Shown: positions 9,601 to 18,245, counted from the stretch's first letter. The stretch: DNA of 42,708 bases from Nitrospirota bacterium (GCA_016200255.1 JACQFA010000051.1:1-42708); one strand, 5' to 3'. A program made the numbers and translations. The notes: a model not told the origin generated them from the sequence alone.

Positions 9601-9767
9601 GGTATGTCCCGCAGCGGGCGCGATAGATCGTGTTTAATGGATTGAACCACCGAAGGCGCAACCGGAGCGGACAACGGAACCGCTTCCGAACTCCCCGCGC
9701 CGGCGACTGTCATTACAAAAGTCAGCGTCGATGCAATCCCGACCATCCTCATCTTTTCACAGCGCAT
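6618..9767 (-). CDS. Large secreted protein with three DUF11 repeats and CFI-box C-terminus
   Basis: This protein has 1049 residues. A signal peptide (about 1-29, cleaved near GSSEA) precedes a roughly 500-residue extracellular domain with repeated aromatic, Gly- and Asp-rich strands (for example [19 protein letters not shown], and [19 protein letters not shown]). That domain may be a beta-propeller, but I do not recognise it with certainty. Three DUF11 (conserved repeat) domains follow, roughly residues 553-683, 685-805 and 811-928. Each has a DSPDPV.VGNNLTY motif, a TNNGP turn and a QGSCSG...C cysteine pair. After a Gly/Asn linker comes [11 protein letters not shown] at C945, the CFI-box, then an Arg-rich helix and a C-terminal hydrophobic helix (about 1020-1037) ending in Lys/Arg: a C-terminal sorting signal. 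It follows the DUF3108 gene by 26 nt and is probably co-transcribed. Confidence 0.85.
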   Translation of the reverse strand: MRCEKMRMVGIASTLTFVMTVAGAGSSEAVPLSAPVAPSVVQSIKHDLSRPLRDIPPIPPALGPVEREIPKHPLPRTQGLNIPAVKIPTTDSLVQGLSPIFKMPSPIQNFDGVTNLNGVLPPDTEGDVGPNHYVQWVNLAFAIWDKTGAPPIYGPAAGNTLWTGFGAPCETSNDGDPIVQYDQLADRWLMSQFALPNYPNGPFHQCIAVSQTPDPTGAWYLYDFVVSNTKLNDYPKFGVWPDGYYMTANQFNADGSWGGAGAFVFERDQMLLGNPAQMVYFDLFSVDPNLGGMLPSDLDGPTAPPIGEPNTFVQMDDDGLGYPADQLELWRFHVDWTIPGNSTFTGPTLLATAAFDSNMCSFSSNCIPQKGTTKKVDAIADRIMYRLAYRNFGTHESLVLNHTVDVSGKNHAGIRWYEIRNPWVTPVIYQQGTFAPDADHRWMGSIAMDGAGNIALGYSVSSSTTFPSIRYTGRLDGDSPGIMTQGEGVLMAGSGSQTSSSGRWGDYSMLAVDPTDDCTFWYTQEYYSVTSSSNWKTRIGSFKFVTCPTGSPNADLSVTGTDSPDPVIVGNNLTYSLTTTNNGPNDLTVVTLADTLPSGMTFVSSTTSQGSCSGTSTVTCNLGPMPNSTSATVTIVVTPVTSGHRSNTIAVSADVSDPPDPNLSNNSITINTTVQSNSPPPPSTSADLATAVADSPDPVTVGNNLTYTVTVTNNGPDAATSATLKDALPSGVTFVSSSATQGSCSGTSTVNCSLGTINSGANAIVTLVGTPTIAGTINNTASVTSGVSDPSMANNSATAGTTVSAPPPPSADLAMVMTDSPDPVTVGNNLTYSITVTNNGPDTAISTTVTDTLPSGATFVSSTSDQGSCSGTGTVTCNLGNVSSGAGATVTIVITPTAAGSLSNPASVASGVSDPDSSNNSATEGSTVNPASTGSSGGGNNGGRCFIATAAYGSYLAPEVRVLREFRDAHLMTHSIGRAFVRFYYRESPPIADYIRAHESLKAITRWVLTPIVYGIKYPGLSLLFVIGFAIVSVVPKRKVKSRKGVMRG

Positions 9768-9793
9768 GATCTTGACATCCTTTCTTCATCCCT

Positions 9794-10612
9794 TCAGGGC
9801 GCCGGAATAAGCTGTTGAGGTTCAACCCGGGTCAGCGTGGCGGTCACGGAGCCGATCATGACCTTCCCGTTCATCATGACCGGAATGCGGCGGGCATCGT
9901 CTGTCAGCCAAATATAAAGATCGCCCTTATCCCATAAAACGCCTTCAAACAGGACGATCGCCTTGACCTTGACGGTCGGAATCGTCCCCATCACCGTTTT
10001 GAGCGTCTCCCGGCCGAGGATCTTGATTTCGAGTTTCCAATTTTTCTTGCTCTCATGCACGTCGATGAAAACCGAGGCGCCGCTCTCCATCTGCGGGAAG
10101 GTCCTGAGATAATAAAAGGAGGACAGGATGTCCTGGACCTGCGGCGGAATATCAAACCGGGACTCCCTGCCCTTGGAGAGCAGCAAGGCTGTATGGCCGT
10201 CCTGGTCAAACTGAATCTCTTTGTATCGCTGGCGAAAGCCGTGTTTCTGATCCACGGTGATTTTATAGGGGTATAGCCCGTTCGCATCGACGATCGATTC
10301 GATCCGGTCCTTGACCGGAAAAATGTATGTGAGAAAGTTGTTGGAGGTGGCGGTGGAGCTGATGCGGAAAACATTGCGGCCGTTCAACGGCTCGCCGGTT
10401 TCGGCCTGAAGGACGCCTTGTCCCACCTTAATCCCACCCCAGCTGATGTCGTAAACAAGACGTTCACCGTAAAAAAAGGAAGGAACCTTCCTTGGAGAGG
10501 GCGGCATGGACAGCGATGCCGCAACCAGCGGCGAGCAGAGAAAGACGGCTCCAAGGACCAGCGACGATTTGACTGTCCGCACCCGAACCCTTCTGACGAT
10601 CCGATCCGCCAT
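9794..10612 (-). CDS. DUF3108 family periplasmic protein
   Basis: This is a 272-residue protein with a basic N-terminus and a signal peptide or anchor (about residues 13-34, SSLVLGAVFLCSPLVAAS). The body matches DUF3108: FYGERLVYDISWGGIKVGQG near 47-66, then RISSTATSNNFLTYIFPVKDRIES, a central FYYLRT segment and a closing IWLTDDARRIPVMM. The family is periplasmic, beta-rich and of unknown function, often near envelope-biogenesis genes. It has its own promoter ending 8 nt before the ATG, with no ribosome-binding site, so its mRNA is likely leaderless. The large DUF11/CFI-box gene follows. The WbaP-like gene lies upstream on the same strand, 46 nt away. Confidence 0.85.
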   Translation of the reverse strand: MADRIVRRVRVRTVKSSLVLGAVFLCSPLVAASLSMPPSPRKVPSFFYGERLVYDISWGGIKVGQGVLQAETGEPLNGRNVFRISSTATSNNFLTYIFPVKDRIESIVDANGLYPYKITVDQKHGFRQRYKEIQFDQDGHTALLLSKGRESRFDIPPQVQDILSSFYYLRTFPQMESGASVFIDVHESKKNWKLEIKILGRETLKTVMGTIPTVKVKAIVLFEGVLWDKGDLYIWLTDDARRIPVMMNGKVMIGSVTATLTRVEPQQLIPAP

Positions 10613-10620
10613 AGGCTTAA

Positions 10621-10649
10621 AGCATACTGAAAGTTAGCACGACCGTCAA
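10621..10649 (-). promoter_or_regulatory. Promoter of the DUF3108 gene, leaderless geometry
   Basis: On the minus strand TTGACG (10649-10644; 5 of 6), a 17-nt spacer and TATGCT (10626-10621; 4 of 6) are followed by only 8 nt before the ATG at 10612. Those 8 nt hold no Shine-Dalgarno sequence. This is the clearest complete promoter in the window with the start codon at the expected transcription start. Confidence 0.6.
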
Positions 10650-10658
10650 TGGATCGGT

Positions 10659-12062
10659 TTAATACGCATGGGTGTTGATGAAACCTTTCCAGATCGTCAG
10701 CCACATGATCTTAATGTCCAACCCGAGAGACCATTTCTCGATATACTCAAGATCGTATTTAATCCGCTCCTCGATCGAGGTGTTCCCGCGCAGGCCCTTG
10801 ATCTGGGCCCAGCCCGTGATGCCGGCCTTGATCTTGTGCCGCAGCATGTATTTGGGGATCGTCTCCCGGAATTTCGCTACGAACTCCGGGCGCTCCGGCC
10901 GCGGGCCCACGATGCTCATCTCACCTTTGAGCACGTTCCAGAACTGCGGCAGCTCGTCCAAGCTGGTCCGGCGCAAAAAACTTCCCAGCGGGGTGCGCCG
11001 CGGATCGTTGGGCCGGGCCCAGACGGCGCCCGTCTCCTCCTCCGCGTTCACCCGCATGGTGCGAAACTTCAGCATCTCGAAAACGCGGCCGTCGTACCCC
11101 ATTCGCTTCTGGCGGTACAGGATCGGCCCGGCTGATGTCAGCTTGACCAGAATCGTGATCACCAGCATCAACGGAGAGATCGGCAGTAGAATAAGGGCCG
11201 ACAGGAAAATATCGGCGGCGCGCTTGATGATCCGGTTCCAGCCGTATAGAGGCGTGGCCTGCAGTGTCACGATCGGAAGCCCTTCGAACAGCTCGGCCTG
11301 TCCTCCGATCGTCATGAACTGAAGCAGGTCCGGAACGATCCGGACATCCACCGTCTGATCTTGAAGGAACCGGATGATCTTTTCGGCATGGGTGTAGGCA
11401 TCATGCGGAAGCGCCAGAAAGATCTGATCCACCGGATGGCTTGCAAGGATCTCCGGAAGTTCATCATAGCTGCCCAGCACACTGATCTCACCGAGCTCCT
11501 TCCCGATCTTTTCCCGCTTGCGGGTGAGGTAGCCGATCACCCGCAAGCCCAGTTCGCGGTGGCGATGGAGCTTGGCCGCCAGATCCTGACCCAGCGTTCC
11601 GGCGCCGACGATCAACGCATAACGTTGGTTGTATCCCTTTCTGCGAAGGAACCGGAGAATCTCACGGGAACTCCAGCGGCTGAGGGTCATGAACACAATA
11701 CTCAAACCCCAGAAGAGGACCAAACCCAGCCGGGAGTAATCAAACTGCCTTAAAAAGAAACTCAAGGCAACGACCATGAGCGTCGCCAGGCTGCAGGCCT
11801 TCGTCATGTCCCAGATTTCCGAAAGATGGCTCGAGATACGACGGGGCCGATAGAGATCGAAGGCTTTAAAGACGATTCCCCAGATGATCAGAACCGCGGG
11901 CAGCAGAGTAAGATAAGACCGAAATAAAGGAACCCCCTTCGTCGCGGGGATCAGACCCGTATAAAAACGCAGCGCATAGGCCGACAACCAGGCCGCGGAA
12001 ATCAGGACCAGATCCATGGCGAAAAAGAGGGATTTAAAAAAATCGCCGTGTTTTTTAAGCAT
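10659..12062 (-). CDS. Undecaprenyl-phosphate sugar phosphotransferase (WbaP/WcaJ-like initiator)
   Basis: This is a polyprenyl-phosphate hexose-1-phosphate transferase of 467 residues, which starts glycan synthesis on undecaprenyl phosphate at the inner membrane. The N-terminal half has four to five membrane helices (about residues 8-130). A CoA-binding-like Rossmann region follows (ALIVGAGTLGQDLA, about 150-163), then a re-entrant helix near 280-300. The C-terminal catalytic domain carries FEMLKFRTMR, LGSFLRRTSLDELPQFWNVLKGEMSIVGPRPE and IKAGITGWAQIKGLRG, all diagnostic. The full-length, two-domain form matches undecaprenyl-phosphate glucose phosphotransferases; the sugar cannot be told from sequence. 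The ATG follows GGGAG by 5 nt and overlaps the upstream glycosyltransferase by 8 nt. It is the last gene of the polysaccharide run before the DUF3108 promoter. Confidence 0.92.
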   Translation of the reverse strand: MLKKHGDFFKSLFFAMDLVLISAAWLSAYALRFYTGLIPATKGVPLFRSYLTLLPAVLIIWGIVFKAFDLYRPRRISSHLSEIWDMTKACSLATLMVVALSFFLRQFDYSRLGLVLFWGLSIVFMTLSRWSSREILRFLRRKGYNQRYALIVGAGTLGQDLAAKLHRHRELGLRVIGYLTRKREKIGKELGEISVLGSYDELPEILASHPVDQIFLALPHDAYTHAEKIIRFLQDQTVDVRIVPDLLQFMTIGGQAELFEGLPIVTLQATPLYGWNRIIKRAADIFLSALILLPISPLMLVITILVKLTSAGPILYRQKRMGYDGRVFEMLKFRTMRVNAEEETGAVWARPNDPRRTPLGSFLRRTSLDELPQFWNVLKGEMSIVGPRPERPEFVAKFRETIPKYMLRHKIKAGITGWAQIKGLRGNTSIEERIKYDLEYIEKWSLGLDIKIMWLTIWKGFINTHAY

Positions 12063-13212
12063 GACGGCTCCCGCTGAACTCCTGATGTTTCATCCGGACG
12101 TAACGATAAAACTTGTCCTTGAAATTCGAACGGTCGAACGGCTTCACATGCTCCCGGATGCGAACCGGGTCAAAGCGGTCGCGACTGGCCTCAAAAAGAT
12201 AGACCGCCTCGATCAATGCCTCCGGAGTCTGCTCATAGAAAAACAGTCCGGTGGGTCCCGACTCCTCCGGCGTTGTATCGCCGGGTCGTGACGTCCGTAA
12301 TGGAACCACGGTTTCCAGTGCTCCTCCTTTCCCATAAGCGATCACCGGTTTTCCACAGGCCATCGCCTCCAAAGGGACGATGCCGAAATCCTCCTCACCC
12401 GGAAAGATCAGTGCGCTGCAGGAGGCATACAGTTCTCGAATCTCGGCATCCGATCGCCATCCCAGAAATTCGACCGTGGGGCCGGTGATCGATCGAAGGC
12501 GCTTTTCATCCTGGCCCGCGCCGACGATCTTGAGAGGGAGCTTTAACCGGTTGAAGGCCTCGACGGCCAGGTCCACCCGCTTGTACGGGGCGAAGGCCGT
12601 CACCATGAGATAGAATCCGCCGTCCCGTATCGATGGAGAAAAAGCCTGAAAATCCACCGGAGGATAGATCACCTCGGCCGTCCTCCCGTAGGTTTGTTGA
12701 ATCCGCTCGGCCACATGGCCGGAGATGGCAACAAAGGTGTAAATATCGCGGTTGGAACCAACATCCCATCGCTGAAGCCGGGGTCGAAGAAAGCGCATTC
12801 CGGTGCGCGCCGTCCATCCGGATCGGCCGGCTCCGAAATAGGCGTCGTATTGATCCCAAACATAACGCATCGGCGTATAAATATAGGCGATGTGACACAC
12901 CCCCCGGGGAACCCGCACCCCTTTTGCCACGCAGTGGCTCGAACTCAGGATCAAATCATATCCTGAAAGATCGAAAGATTCAATGGCCCGAGGAAAGAGC
13001 GGAAGATAATAGCGATAGGCTTTGTGACTGAACGGAAGACGCTGGATGAAGCTGGTTCGGATCGAATGCTTCTCGATCGTGGATGAGACCGTCCCCGGAC
13101 GATGAAGCAGCGTGAAGAGGTCGGCCTCCGGGAACAACTCGCAGAACACTTCAAGGCATCGTTCCCCTCCCCGCATCCCCGTCAGCCAGTCATGAACCAA
13201 CGCGACCTTCAA
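12055..13212 (-). CDS. Glycosyltransferase family 4
   Basis: This is a GT-B fold retaining glycosyltransferase of 385 residues acting in the cytoplasm on the lipid-linked glycan. It begins KVALVHDWLTGMRGGERCLE, the family N-terminus with the Gly-rich acceptor loop. The C-terminal donor site reads [33 protein letters not shown] (about residues 285-318). The YTPMRYVWDQYDAYFG stretch is typical of the WbaZ-like mannosyltransferase subset, so a mannosyl or rhamnosyl donor is plausible. I start it at the TTG (13212-13210), which overlaps the flippase stop in a TTGA arrangement; the frame upstream of that is only the shadow of the flippase gene. Its stop overlaps the WbaP-like ATG by 8 nt. Confidence 0.88.
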   Translation of the reverse strand: MKVALVHDWLTGMRGGERCLEVFCELFPEADLFTLLHRPGTVSSTIEKHSIRTSFIQRLPFSHKAYRYYLPLFPRAIESFDLSGYDLILSSSHCVAKGVRVPRGVCHIAYIYTPMRYVWDQYDAYFGAGRSGWTARTGMRFLRPRLQRWDVGSNRDIYTFVAISGHVAERIQQTYGRTAEVIYPPVDFQAFSPSIRDGGFYLMVTAFAPYKRVDLAVEAFNRLKLPLKIVGAGQDEKRLRSITGPTVEFLGWRSDAEIRELYASCSALIFPGEEDFGIVPLEAMACGKPVIAYGKGGALETVVPLRTSRPGDTTPEESGPTGLFFYEQTPEALIEAVYLFEASRDRFDPVRIREHVKPFDRSNFKDKFYRYVRMKHQEFSGSRHA

Positions 13213-14648
13213 AGGCGCACCCGAGGAACAAACGACGCAAGCACCTGCGCAAAAAGAGCCCGGTTGAATACGTAAAGCGCCGCTGCGTAGATCAAACCGC
13301 CGAGCGCGACCGTGGCGAGAGCCCCTTGCGGACCGACGGCCGCCAGCACGACGGCCATCATCAAAACCGGGAGTATCACCCTCGCACTGTACCGGAAGGG
13401 ATACCGATCGATCATCGGGCGGGAGACGAGGGCCGCGAGCAGCGCCATCAGCGCTTTTCCAGCGACCATTCCAAGCGCGATGCCGATCAATCCCAGCGAC
13501 CGGGACAGAAATACGGCCGTGGCCGTTCCGACCACCAGACCGACCGCAAGAATCGCCGCGGCGTGGGTCTCCCTCTCTCGAATAATCAGGACTTGAAAAC
13601 AAAGCACCGAAGCGATCAGCCCGAACACCGATGCGGTGAGTTGGAGGCTCAGAAGGCTCCCCGCCTCTGAAAATGCGGGACCCAGGATAATGGTTAAAAG
13701 CTGGGAATTACAAAACCACGAACCGACGGCGGCCGGGAGAGCGATCCCGAGCAGACTCCACATTCCCAGTTCAAGATGGCGCGTGAGGCTGTCGCGATCC
13801 TTCAGGATGACCGCCTCGGAAAAGAAGATCGTTATAATGACGTAAGCGATCTGGGTGATGCCGAGACTGATCCGCGCGGATCCGCTGTAAAGCCCGACCG
13901 ATTTTAAATCAAACAGGATCTCGGTGAGGATGATATCGACTCGATCGTAAAACAGGATCAGTGCCAGCACCATGGCGTACGGGAACGATTGGGCCAGTAT
14001 GCTCCTGACACCGGCCAGGTTGAAACCACCCAGACCGTATAGCCTCAATCCGATCACCGTGGTCGCAATCGAAATCAAGGCATTCGCACCCAAGGATAGA
14101 GAGGCGTACAAAATCGAGTCGTCGGGGGTTTGCACAAATAAAAATATCAGAAGGAGTCCCAAAAATCGGCCGACCACTGTGATCATGCTGACCCAGGCCA
14201 TTCTCTGGACTCCGATCAGGACCCACATCAGATCGGTGGCGCTGAAAAACAACACAAAGCTGTTGACGAGAAGCAACACCCCATACGTCCGATAATGTTC
14301 GACCGACGCCACGACCGACATTAAGAGGACGAAGATGATCAGGGCGTGGGCCAGCTTGGCGGCGACAATTCGGGAGATCAGCGACTTGATCCGGCTTCCA
14401 TCGTCCGGATTGCGCCCCATTTCAATAATGCCGTAATGGTTGTATCCGAACGCAATGAAGGGAATCAGTATCTCATACACCGATATGCCGAACTGGGCAA
14501 ACCCAAACCCTTCGATGCCGATGCGTTCCTGCACGATATGAATCGCCGCCAGGGGAATGAACTTGTTGAGAACCTCCACGGCAAGACCGAAAGCCACCGT
14601 GATGGACAATCTCCGCTGGGTCGGGCTCGGATTCGGGGGCCCCGTCAT
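13209..14648 (-). CDS. Wzx-like oligosaccharide flippase (MOP superfamily)
   Basis: This is a 479-residue integral membrane protein with about 12-14 predicted helices and few charges between them. It is of the polysaccharide-biosynthesis/MATE-like fold that flips undecaprenyl-linked repeat units to the periplasm. Recognisable features are the cytoplasmic start PSPTQRRLSITVAFGLAVEVLNKF, ISVYEILIPFIAFGYNHYGIIEMGRN near 70-95, and FPYAMVLALILFYDRVDIILTEIL near 220-245, common in PST family members. The start is the ATG at 14648, which overlaps the stop of the upstream glycosyltransferase (ATGA); a longer frame by 15 codons is not needed. No Wzy polymerase is evident beside it. Family assignment is good; substrate unknown. 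Confidence 0.85.
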   Translation of the reverse strand: MTGPPNPSPTQRRLSITVAFGLAVEVLNKFIPLAAIHIVQERIGIEGFGFAQFGISVYEILIPFIAFGYNHYGIIEMGRNPDDGSRIKSLISRIVAAKLAHALIIFVLLMSVVASVEHYRTYGVLLLVNSFVLFFSATDLMWVLIGVQRMAWVSMITVVGRFLGLLLIFLFVQTPDDSILYASLSLGANALISIATTVIGLRLYGLGGFNLAGVRSILAQSFPYAMVLALILFYDRVDIILTEILFDLKSVGLYSGSARISLGITQIAYVIITIFFSEAVILKDRDSLTRHLELGMWSLLGIALPAAVGSWFCNSQLLTIILGPAFSEAGSLLSLQLTASVFGLIASVLCFQVLIIRERETHAAAILAVGLVVGTATAVFLSRSLGLIGIALGMVAGKALMALLAALVSRPMIDRYPFRYSARVILPVLMMAVVLAAVGPQGALATVALGGLIYAAALYVFNRALFAQVLASFVPRVRL

Positions 14649-15637
14649 CTTCCGGCCGACCGATGGGCTGCGCCGTACAGCAGTTCCGACCAATCTCGAA
14701 CGAATGCCTCCGGGGAAAATCGCTCGGCGACGATCTGTTTCGATCTTTCGCCGAAGCGACTCACGAGGGCAGGGTCGGAAATAAGCCGCCGAAGACGTTC
14801 AGCGAGCTCGCCGGAATCCCGACATTGATACCCGTTCTTTCCCTCTTCGATCAGCGACCGGGGATGCCGGAGGCCGACGACCGCCATACCCGACTGCATC
14901 GCCTCAAGCATCGCGAGATTGTAACCGTCTTCCCAGGGATACTTGGGGGTAAATATAAAGATATGATATCCGGACAATGCTTCAAGAAACTCGGATCTTT
15001 TTGAAAATAGAATCGACTGCGGTATCCCGGGGTTATCCCCCAATACCGAGATCGGTAAATCCGTGGCCAGAAGGTCGACGATCAGGTCCCGGTCAATCTC
15101 TTCGCGTTCCAACAACCGGTTGCCGATGATGACGGCGCGCACAGGAGGGCCGGCCTGAACCGGTTGGGTGGGAGAGGGCGGCGTCGGAATCACCCTGGCT
15201 CCGGGAACCCTCCATGTCTGCTTTTTCCAATCGCTGATCGCACAGACCTCGAGACGACCCAGATGCATCGCCAACTCGAGGACGAACCGCTTGACCAGCC
15301 AGCGCACCTTTCGGCCGAGCCCGTGAGAGTAGAGCGCAATATGCGCGATGAATATTTTTGGAATCTTGCGATAAGGAAGAAACGCCACAAGATCCCTGAT
15401 CGTATGAATCACCAACACATCGTAGGCCCCGGCTTTTATCCCTTCCTCGACTTCGCGCGACCATTTCCTCAGCGACAGATTCGAAGGAAGGTTGTCATGG
15501 GAGCTCCAGGGAAACTGTCTGTTTCCAAATGACGTCAACACCTCCCACTGAAATCCGACATCACAAAGCCGGGTAAGAAACGCCTCATGCCGATTGATCG
15601 TCAGTATCCTTAATTCTTTCGCACCGGATTGCGTCAT
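14645..15637 (-). CDS. Glycosyltransferase, GT4-like
   Basis: This is a 330-residue GT-B type glycosyltransferase. The N-terminal half has ELRILTINRHEAFLTRLCDVGFQWEVL and a conserved IHTIRDL near residue 77. The donor-binding end is FTPKYPWEDGYNLAMLEAMQSGMAVVGLRHPRSLIEEGKNGYQC (about 248-291), where E-x7-E is preserved as EDGYNLAMLE. The ATG at 15637 is preceded by AGGA at 5 nt; a GTG 54 nt upstream in frame has no comparable signal. It is translationally coupled to the flippase downstream (4-nt overlap) and follows another GT4 gene by 46 nt. Donor and acceptor are unknown. Confidence 0.85.
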   Translation of the reverse strand: MTQSGAKELRILTINRHEAFLTRLCDVGFQWEVLTSFGNRQFPWSSHDNLPSNLSLRKWSREVEEGIKAGAYDVLVIHTIRDLVAFLPYRKIPKIFIAHIALYSHGLGRKVRWLVKRFVLELAMHLGRLEVCAISDWKKQTWRVPGARVIPTPPSPTQPVQAGPPVRAVIIGNRLLEREEIDRDLIVDLLATDLPISVLGDNPGIPQSILFSKRSEFLEALSGYHIFIFTPKYPWEDGYNLAMLEAMQSGMAVVGLRHPRSLIEEGKNGYQCRDSGELAERLRRLISDPALVSRFGERSKQIVAERFSPEAFVRDWSELLYGAAHRSAGR

Positions 15638-15683
15638 TATTTCCTGTTCGATATTAAATGGGTCTGCACGTTGTACCCCTGCG

Positions 15684-16826
15684 TTACCCACTCTTGTTCA
15701 TAACACGTTTATAAACATCCAACGTTTGCCGCGCACAGTTTTCCCATGTAAACTGCTTGGCTCTTGCCACTCCACGCTCCCCCAATGAAGCCCTGAGCGA
15801 TGAATCTTCGAGGACACGTTTGATTTCATCACGCAGCCGCTTAACATCATAGGGGTCAACCATGATCCCGGCATCTCCGACCACCTCCGGAAGGGACGAA
15901 ACGTTCGAGGTGATCACCGGCGTCCCGCAGGCCATCGCTTCCAGTGGAGGAAGACCGAATCCTTCATACAAGGAAGGATAAACGAAGACGGCCGCGCCGC
16001 TGTAGAGTGCCGGGAGATGTTCCCGGGGAACGTAGCCGGTGAGAACCGTCGTGGAAGCGATACCAAGCCGCCTGATCTCATCTTCAAGGTTATCCATGAG
16101 CCAGCCTTTCCCTCCTGCCAGAACCAGGGGATATTTCAATTGAATCCTTTTGGGCAGCATCGCATAGGCCTGCAGAACCGCCGTTATATTTTTTCTCGGC
16201 TCCAACGTTCCGAGGCATAAGATATAAAAACCTGCCTGAAGTCCGTATTGTGAAATCGCCGATGTCACCGCGTCACCGGTGACCGGCTTAAAATAGTCAT
16301 CAAATCCTAAATACGTCACAGTAATCTTGTTGAGTGGAAGACCAAGATGTTTAACCATTTCTTGCCTAGAAGCCTCAGAAATAGTGATAAAATGATTAGC
16401 CAGATTTAGTCTCGGGTAAAAGTATTTTTCCAAGTGACGGATTCTATCAATGGGATGTGTTTCTCGATAAAGATAAAAAGAAAGATCAAACACGGTAATA
16501 ATGGTGGGACCATCAAACGGCATCGGGATATAATTCGTCTCATGGTAGAGGTCGTATTTCTGAAACTTCTGCCCTATCCTAAATAGTCTGTCTATCGACC
16601 AGCGATACGCGGGATAGGCGTTTCCGAGGCGCTTCACAATCCGCCTTGCGCTTACATACGGCTCTACAATTTGATCCTTTAGACGAGGAGTCCATATCAG
16701 TCCATAATAAAAATAAAACTGCCACTGACCGGGCATGGTCAGCATCGCCTTGAAATTCTGATAGACATAATTCCCGACTCCGCTTCGGGGGCTTAAAAGG
16801 GGTATTCCATTGATAATCGCTCGCAT
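15684..16826 (-). CDS. Glycosyltransferase family 4 (mannosyltransferase-like)
   Basis: This is a 380-residue GT4 enzyme. It begins with the strand-loop [21 protein letters not shown], then [28 protein letters not shown] (about 93-120). The donor domain begins [20 protein letters not shown] near 205 and has [38 protein letters not shown] (about 288-325), the E-x7-E motif of retaining GT-B enzymes. The closest described types are mannosyl- and rhamnosyltransferases of O-antigen loci, fitting the GDP-mannose pathway here. No ribosome-binding site is obvious before the ATG. Upstream lies a non-coding or decayed stretch before the methyltransferase gene. Confidence 0.9.
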   Translation of the reverse strand: MRAIINGIPLLSPRSGVGNYVYQNFKAMLTMPGQWQFYFYYGLIWTPRLKDQIVEPYVSARRIVKRLGNAYPAYRWSIDRLFRIGQKFQKYDLYHETNYIPMPFDGPTIITVFDLSFYLYRETHPIDRIRHLEKYFYPRLNLANHFITISEASRQEMVKHLGLPLNKITVTYLGFDDYFKPVTGDAVTSAISQYGLQAGFYILCLGTLEPRKNITAVLQAYAMLPKRIQLKYPLVLAGGKGWLMDNLEDEIRRLGIASTTVLTGYVPREHLPALYSGAAVFVYPSLYEGFGLPPLEAMACGTPVITSNVSSLPEVVGDAGIMVDPYDVKRLRDEIKRVLEDSSLRASLGERGVARAKQFTWENCARQTLDVYKRVMNKSG

Positions 16827-16861
16827 CGCTGTGTTTACCTGTTGATCATGTACAACATCAT

Positions 16862-17071
16862 CTATCTCTGATTCTGAGATCGTTCTGACTGAAAATGATT
16901 ATGGTCATATTCAAAAACCGCACTCCAATTTCTACATTTGACGGCCTTCACGGCGAAATCCAGCATGATCGTCCCGGGACGGCCCCCATAACGATCCACA
17001 TATCGGAGAAATCCATGGGTGAATGGGAGGATAAACGTGAAGAGATGAAAACAATCTCATTTACGGCTCAT
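16862..17071 (-). pseudogene. Remnant coding frame after the methyltransferase gene
   Basis: An ATG (17071-17069) overlaps the methyltransferase stop, the usual coupling geometry in this locus. After four codons the frame meets TGA (17059-17057) and then stays open for 64 codons to a TAG at 16862. The open part is rich in aromatic and basic residues, with a segment FLRYVDRYGGRPGTIMLDF near its middle. It faintly recalls the C-terminal tail of family-2 glycosyltransferases, which I cannot confirm. The coupling and the long open frame suggest a decayed or truncated gene rather than plain spacer. Confidence 0.35.
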
Positions 17072-17937
17072 TGGTTCCCGATATTTTTACGGGCCACCAC
17101 AAATTGTATGTCGTACAAGTTAAGATAGAGAGGGATGTTCCACATCGGCAACGGTTTATTCGCGAGGTATTTACCTCCAGGGAGGGCCCGGATATATTCA
17201 TTGAGGGGACGCCAGTAACCGAAAAGGTTATTGCTAAGGATGGTAAACCCACGTAAGCTAAAAAAACGATTGAATGATGCACGCGTTGGAAAGTTAAGGT
17301 GTGTTGGCGGATGAAACTGCCGCCAGCGACGGCCGCGGACACGCGCTATCAAGCTTCCGGCATCCACCGTGGTCAGTGCAATAGCAACATCTGGCGCCGC
17401 CATTTTAATCAGATCATCGAAAATAGTAGCCGGTTTTTCAAGGTGCTCCCAGACATCCCAACCGATAAGAAGGTTAGGTTGAATCTCCTTTATACGAATC
17501 ATCGCCCTTGAGTCGTCGGGGGCAAGGGTTTCAAGGCTGCGGGATTTTGCGATGTCACAACCATATTTAGAAGCTTCCAACCCAAGCAACTGCCGGCAAC
17601 CACGACGGCGAACCTCCTCCAGAAACAGACCTGTTGCACTTCCAATTTCAACCATCCTCAAATGGCCATAATCGTTGATCCCCAGCCGCTCCAAAATTTT
17701 TAACTTTCTCCGGAAATTGAGCAGGCCCACCTCTGCAGACTGCTCATAGCCTGAGTACTCGCCTCCGTTGAAATACCGTTCATCGTACAGTTCCGATGGC
17801 GTACTGCTCAACGGGCCACGCCATGACCATCCACCGCAGAGATTACAACGAACGGTTTCATCCGGTTGTGGGAAAAGAACTTCGAATGCAGCCTCAGAAC
17901 CACAGTTTTCACAGTAACCGGAAATGTTCATATTCAA
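17068..17937 (-). CDS. Class I SAM-dependent methyltransferase with N-terminal zinc-finger-like motif
   Basis: This is a 289-residue protein. The N-terminus has two cysteine knuckles, CENC (residues 9-12) and CNLC (about 31-34), the four-cysteine domain often found before methyltransferases of sugar-modification loci. The SAM-binding site is MVEIGSATGLFLEEVRRRG (about 95-113), with LGLEAS as the acidic strand 2 and LLIGWDVWEHLEKP (about 157-170) as the post-motif region. A C-terminal region with HPPTHLNFPTRASFNRFF is typical of methyltransferases acting on nucleotide sugars or glycan ends. The ATG follows AAAGGA at 9 nt. Sugar O- or C-methylation is the likely role; the exact acceptor is unknown. 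Confidence 0.85.
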   Translation of the reverse strand: MNMNISGYCENCGSEAAFEVLFPQPDETVRCNLCGGWSWRGPLSSTPSELYDERYFNGGEYSGYEQSAEVGLLNFRRKLKILERLGINDYGHLRMVEIGSATGLFLEEVRRRGCRQLLGLEASKYGCDIAKSRSLETLAPDDSRAMIRIKEIQPNLLIGWDVWEHLEKPATIFDDLIKMAAPDVAIALTTVDAGSLIARVRGRRWRQFHPPTHLNFPTRASFNRFFSLRGFTILSNNLFGYWRPLNEYIRALPGGKYLANKPLPMWNIPLYLNLYDIQFVVARKNIGNQ

Positions 17938-17998
17938 ATCCTTTTTCTCTCAGCCTAATAAACCACACGATTAAAATCATTATCAACTTAATTTTGGT

Positions 17999-18245
17999 TC
18001 AACTCTTCCCGATCATGAAAACACTAGCAACAATCAGTATAGTCCCGCAGGCCTTGTAAATCGTGATCGTTTCATTAAGAGGTTTATAAGAAGCCCCCTT
18101 GATCGCCAAGTTGGCTACCGATTGAACCACCCAGCTCCAACAGACAGTCCGGCTACACTTAAATTTCGGGAAGTTCCTTTTTCAAGAAAATAAAATCCGA
18201 CATACTAAACATCGAGCAAACCAGGATCAAAGAAATGAAGACCAT
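17999..18245 (-). pseudogene. Decayed SMR/EamA-type small flippase gene
   Basis: The ATG (18245-18243) shares a base with the stop of the GT2 gene (TGATG) and reads 28 codons of a hydrophobic helix ending in LKK before a TAA at 18159. A second frame then reads to TGA at 17999, with ANLAIKGASYKPLNETITIY followed by KACGTILIVASVFMIG. That resembles the last loop and helix of small multidrug-resistance/EamA proteins (compare the GE-x-LT...G-x-x-LI-x-x-GV pattern). The span is 247 bp, not a multiple of three, and about 25-35 residues shorter than a normal 105-120-residue member. The middle helices are lost or frameshifted. Such proteins (ArnE/F-like) act with GT2 enzymes like the one just upstream. 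Confidence 0.55.

Noticed and set aside
13213..13602. 130-codon N-terminal extension of the GT4 gene
   Set aside because: It lies in another frame of the flippase gene, is Arg/Gly/Ser-rich like an out-of-frame translation, and the family N-terminus begins after it.
16895..17128. 77-codon plus-strand frame
   Set aside because: No ribosome-binding site; it overlaps the methyltransferase end antisense, and the minus-strand remnant fits better.
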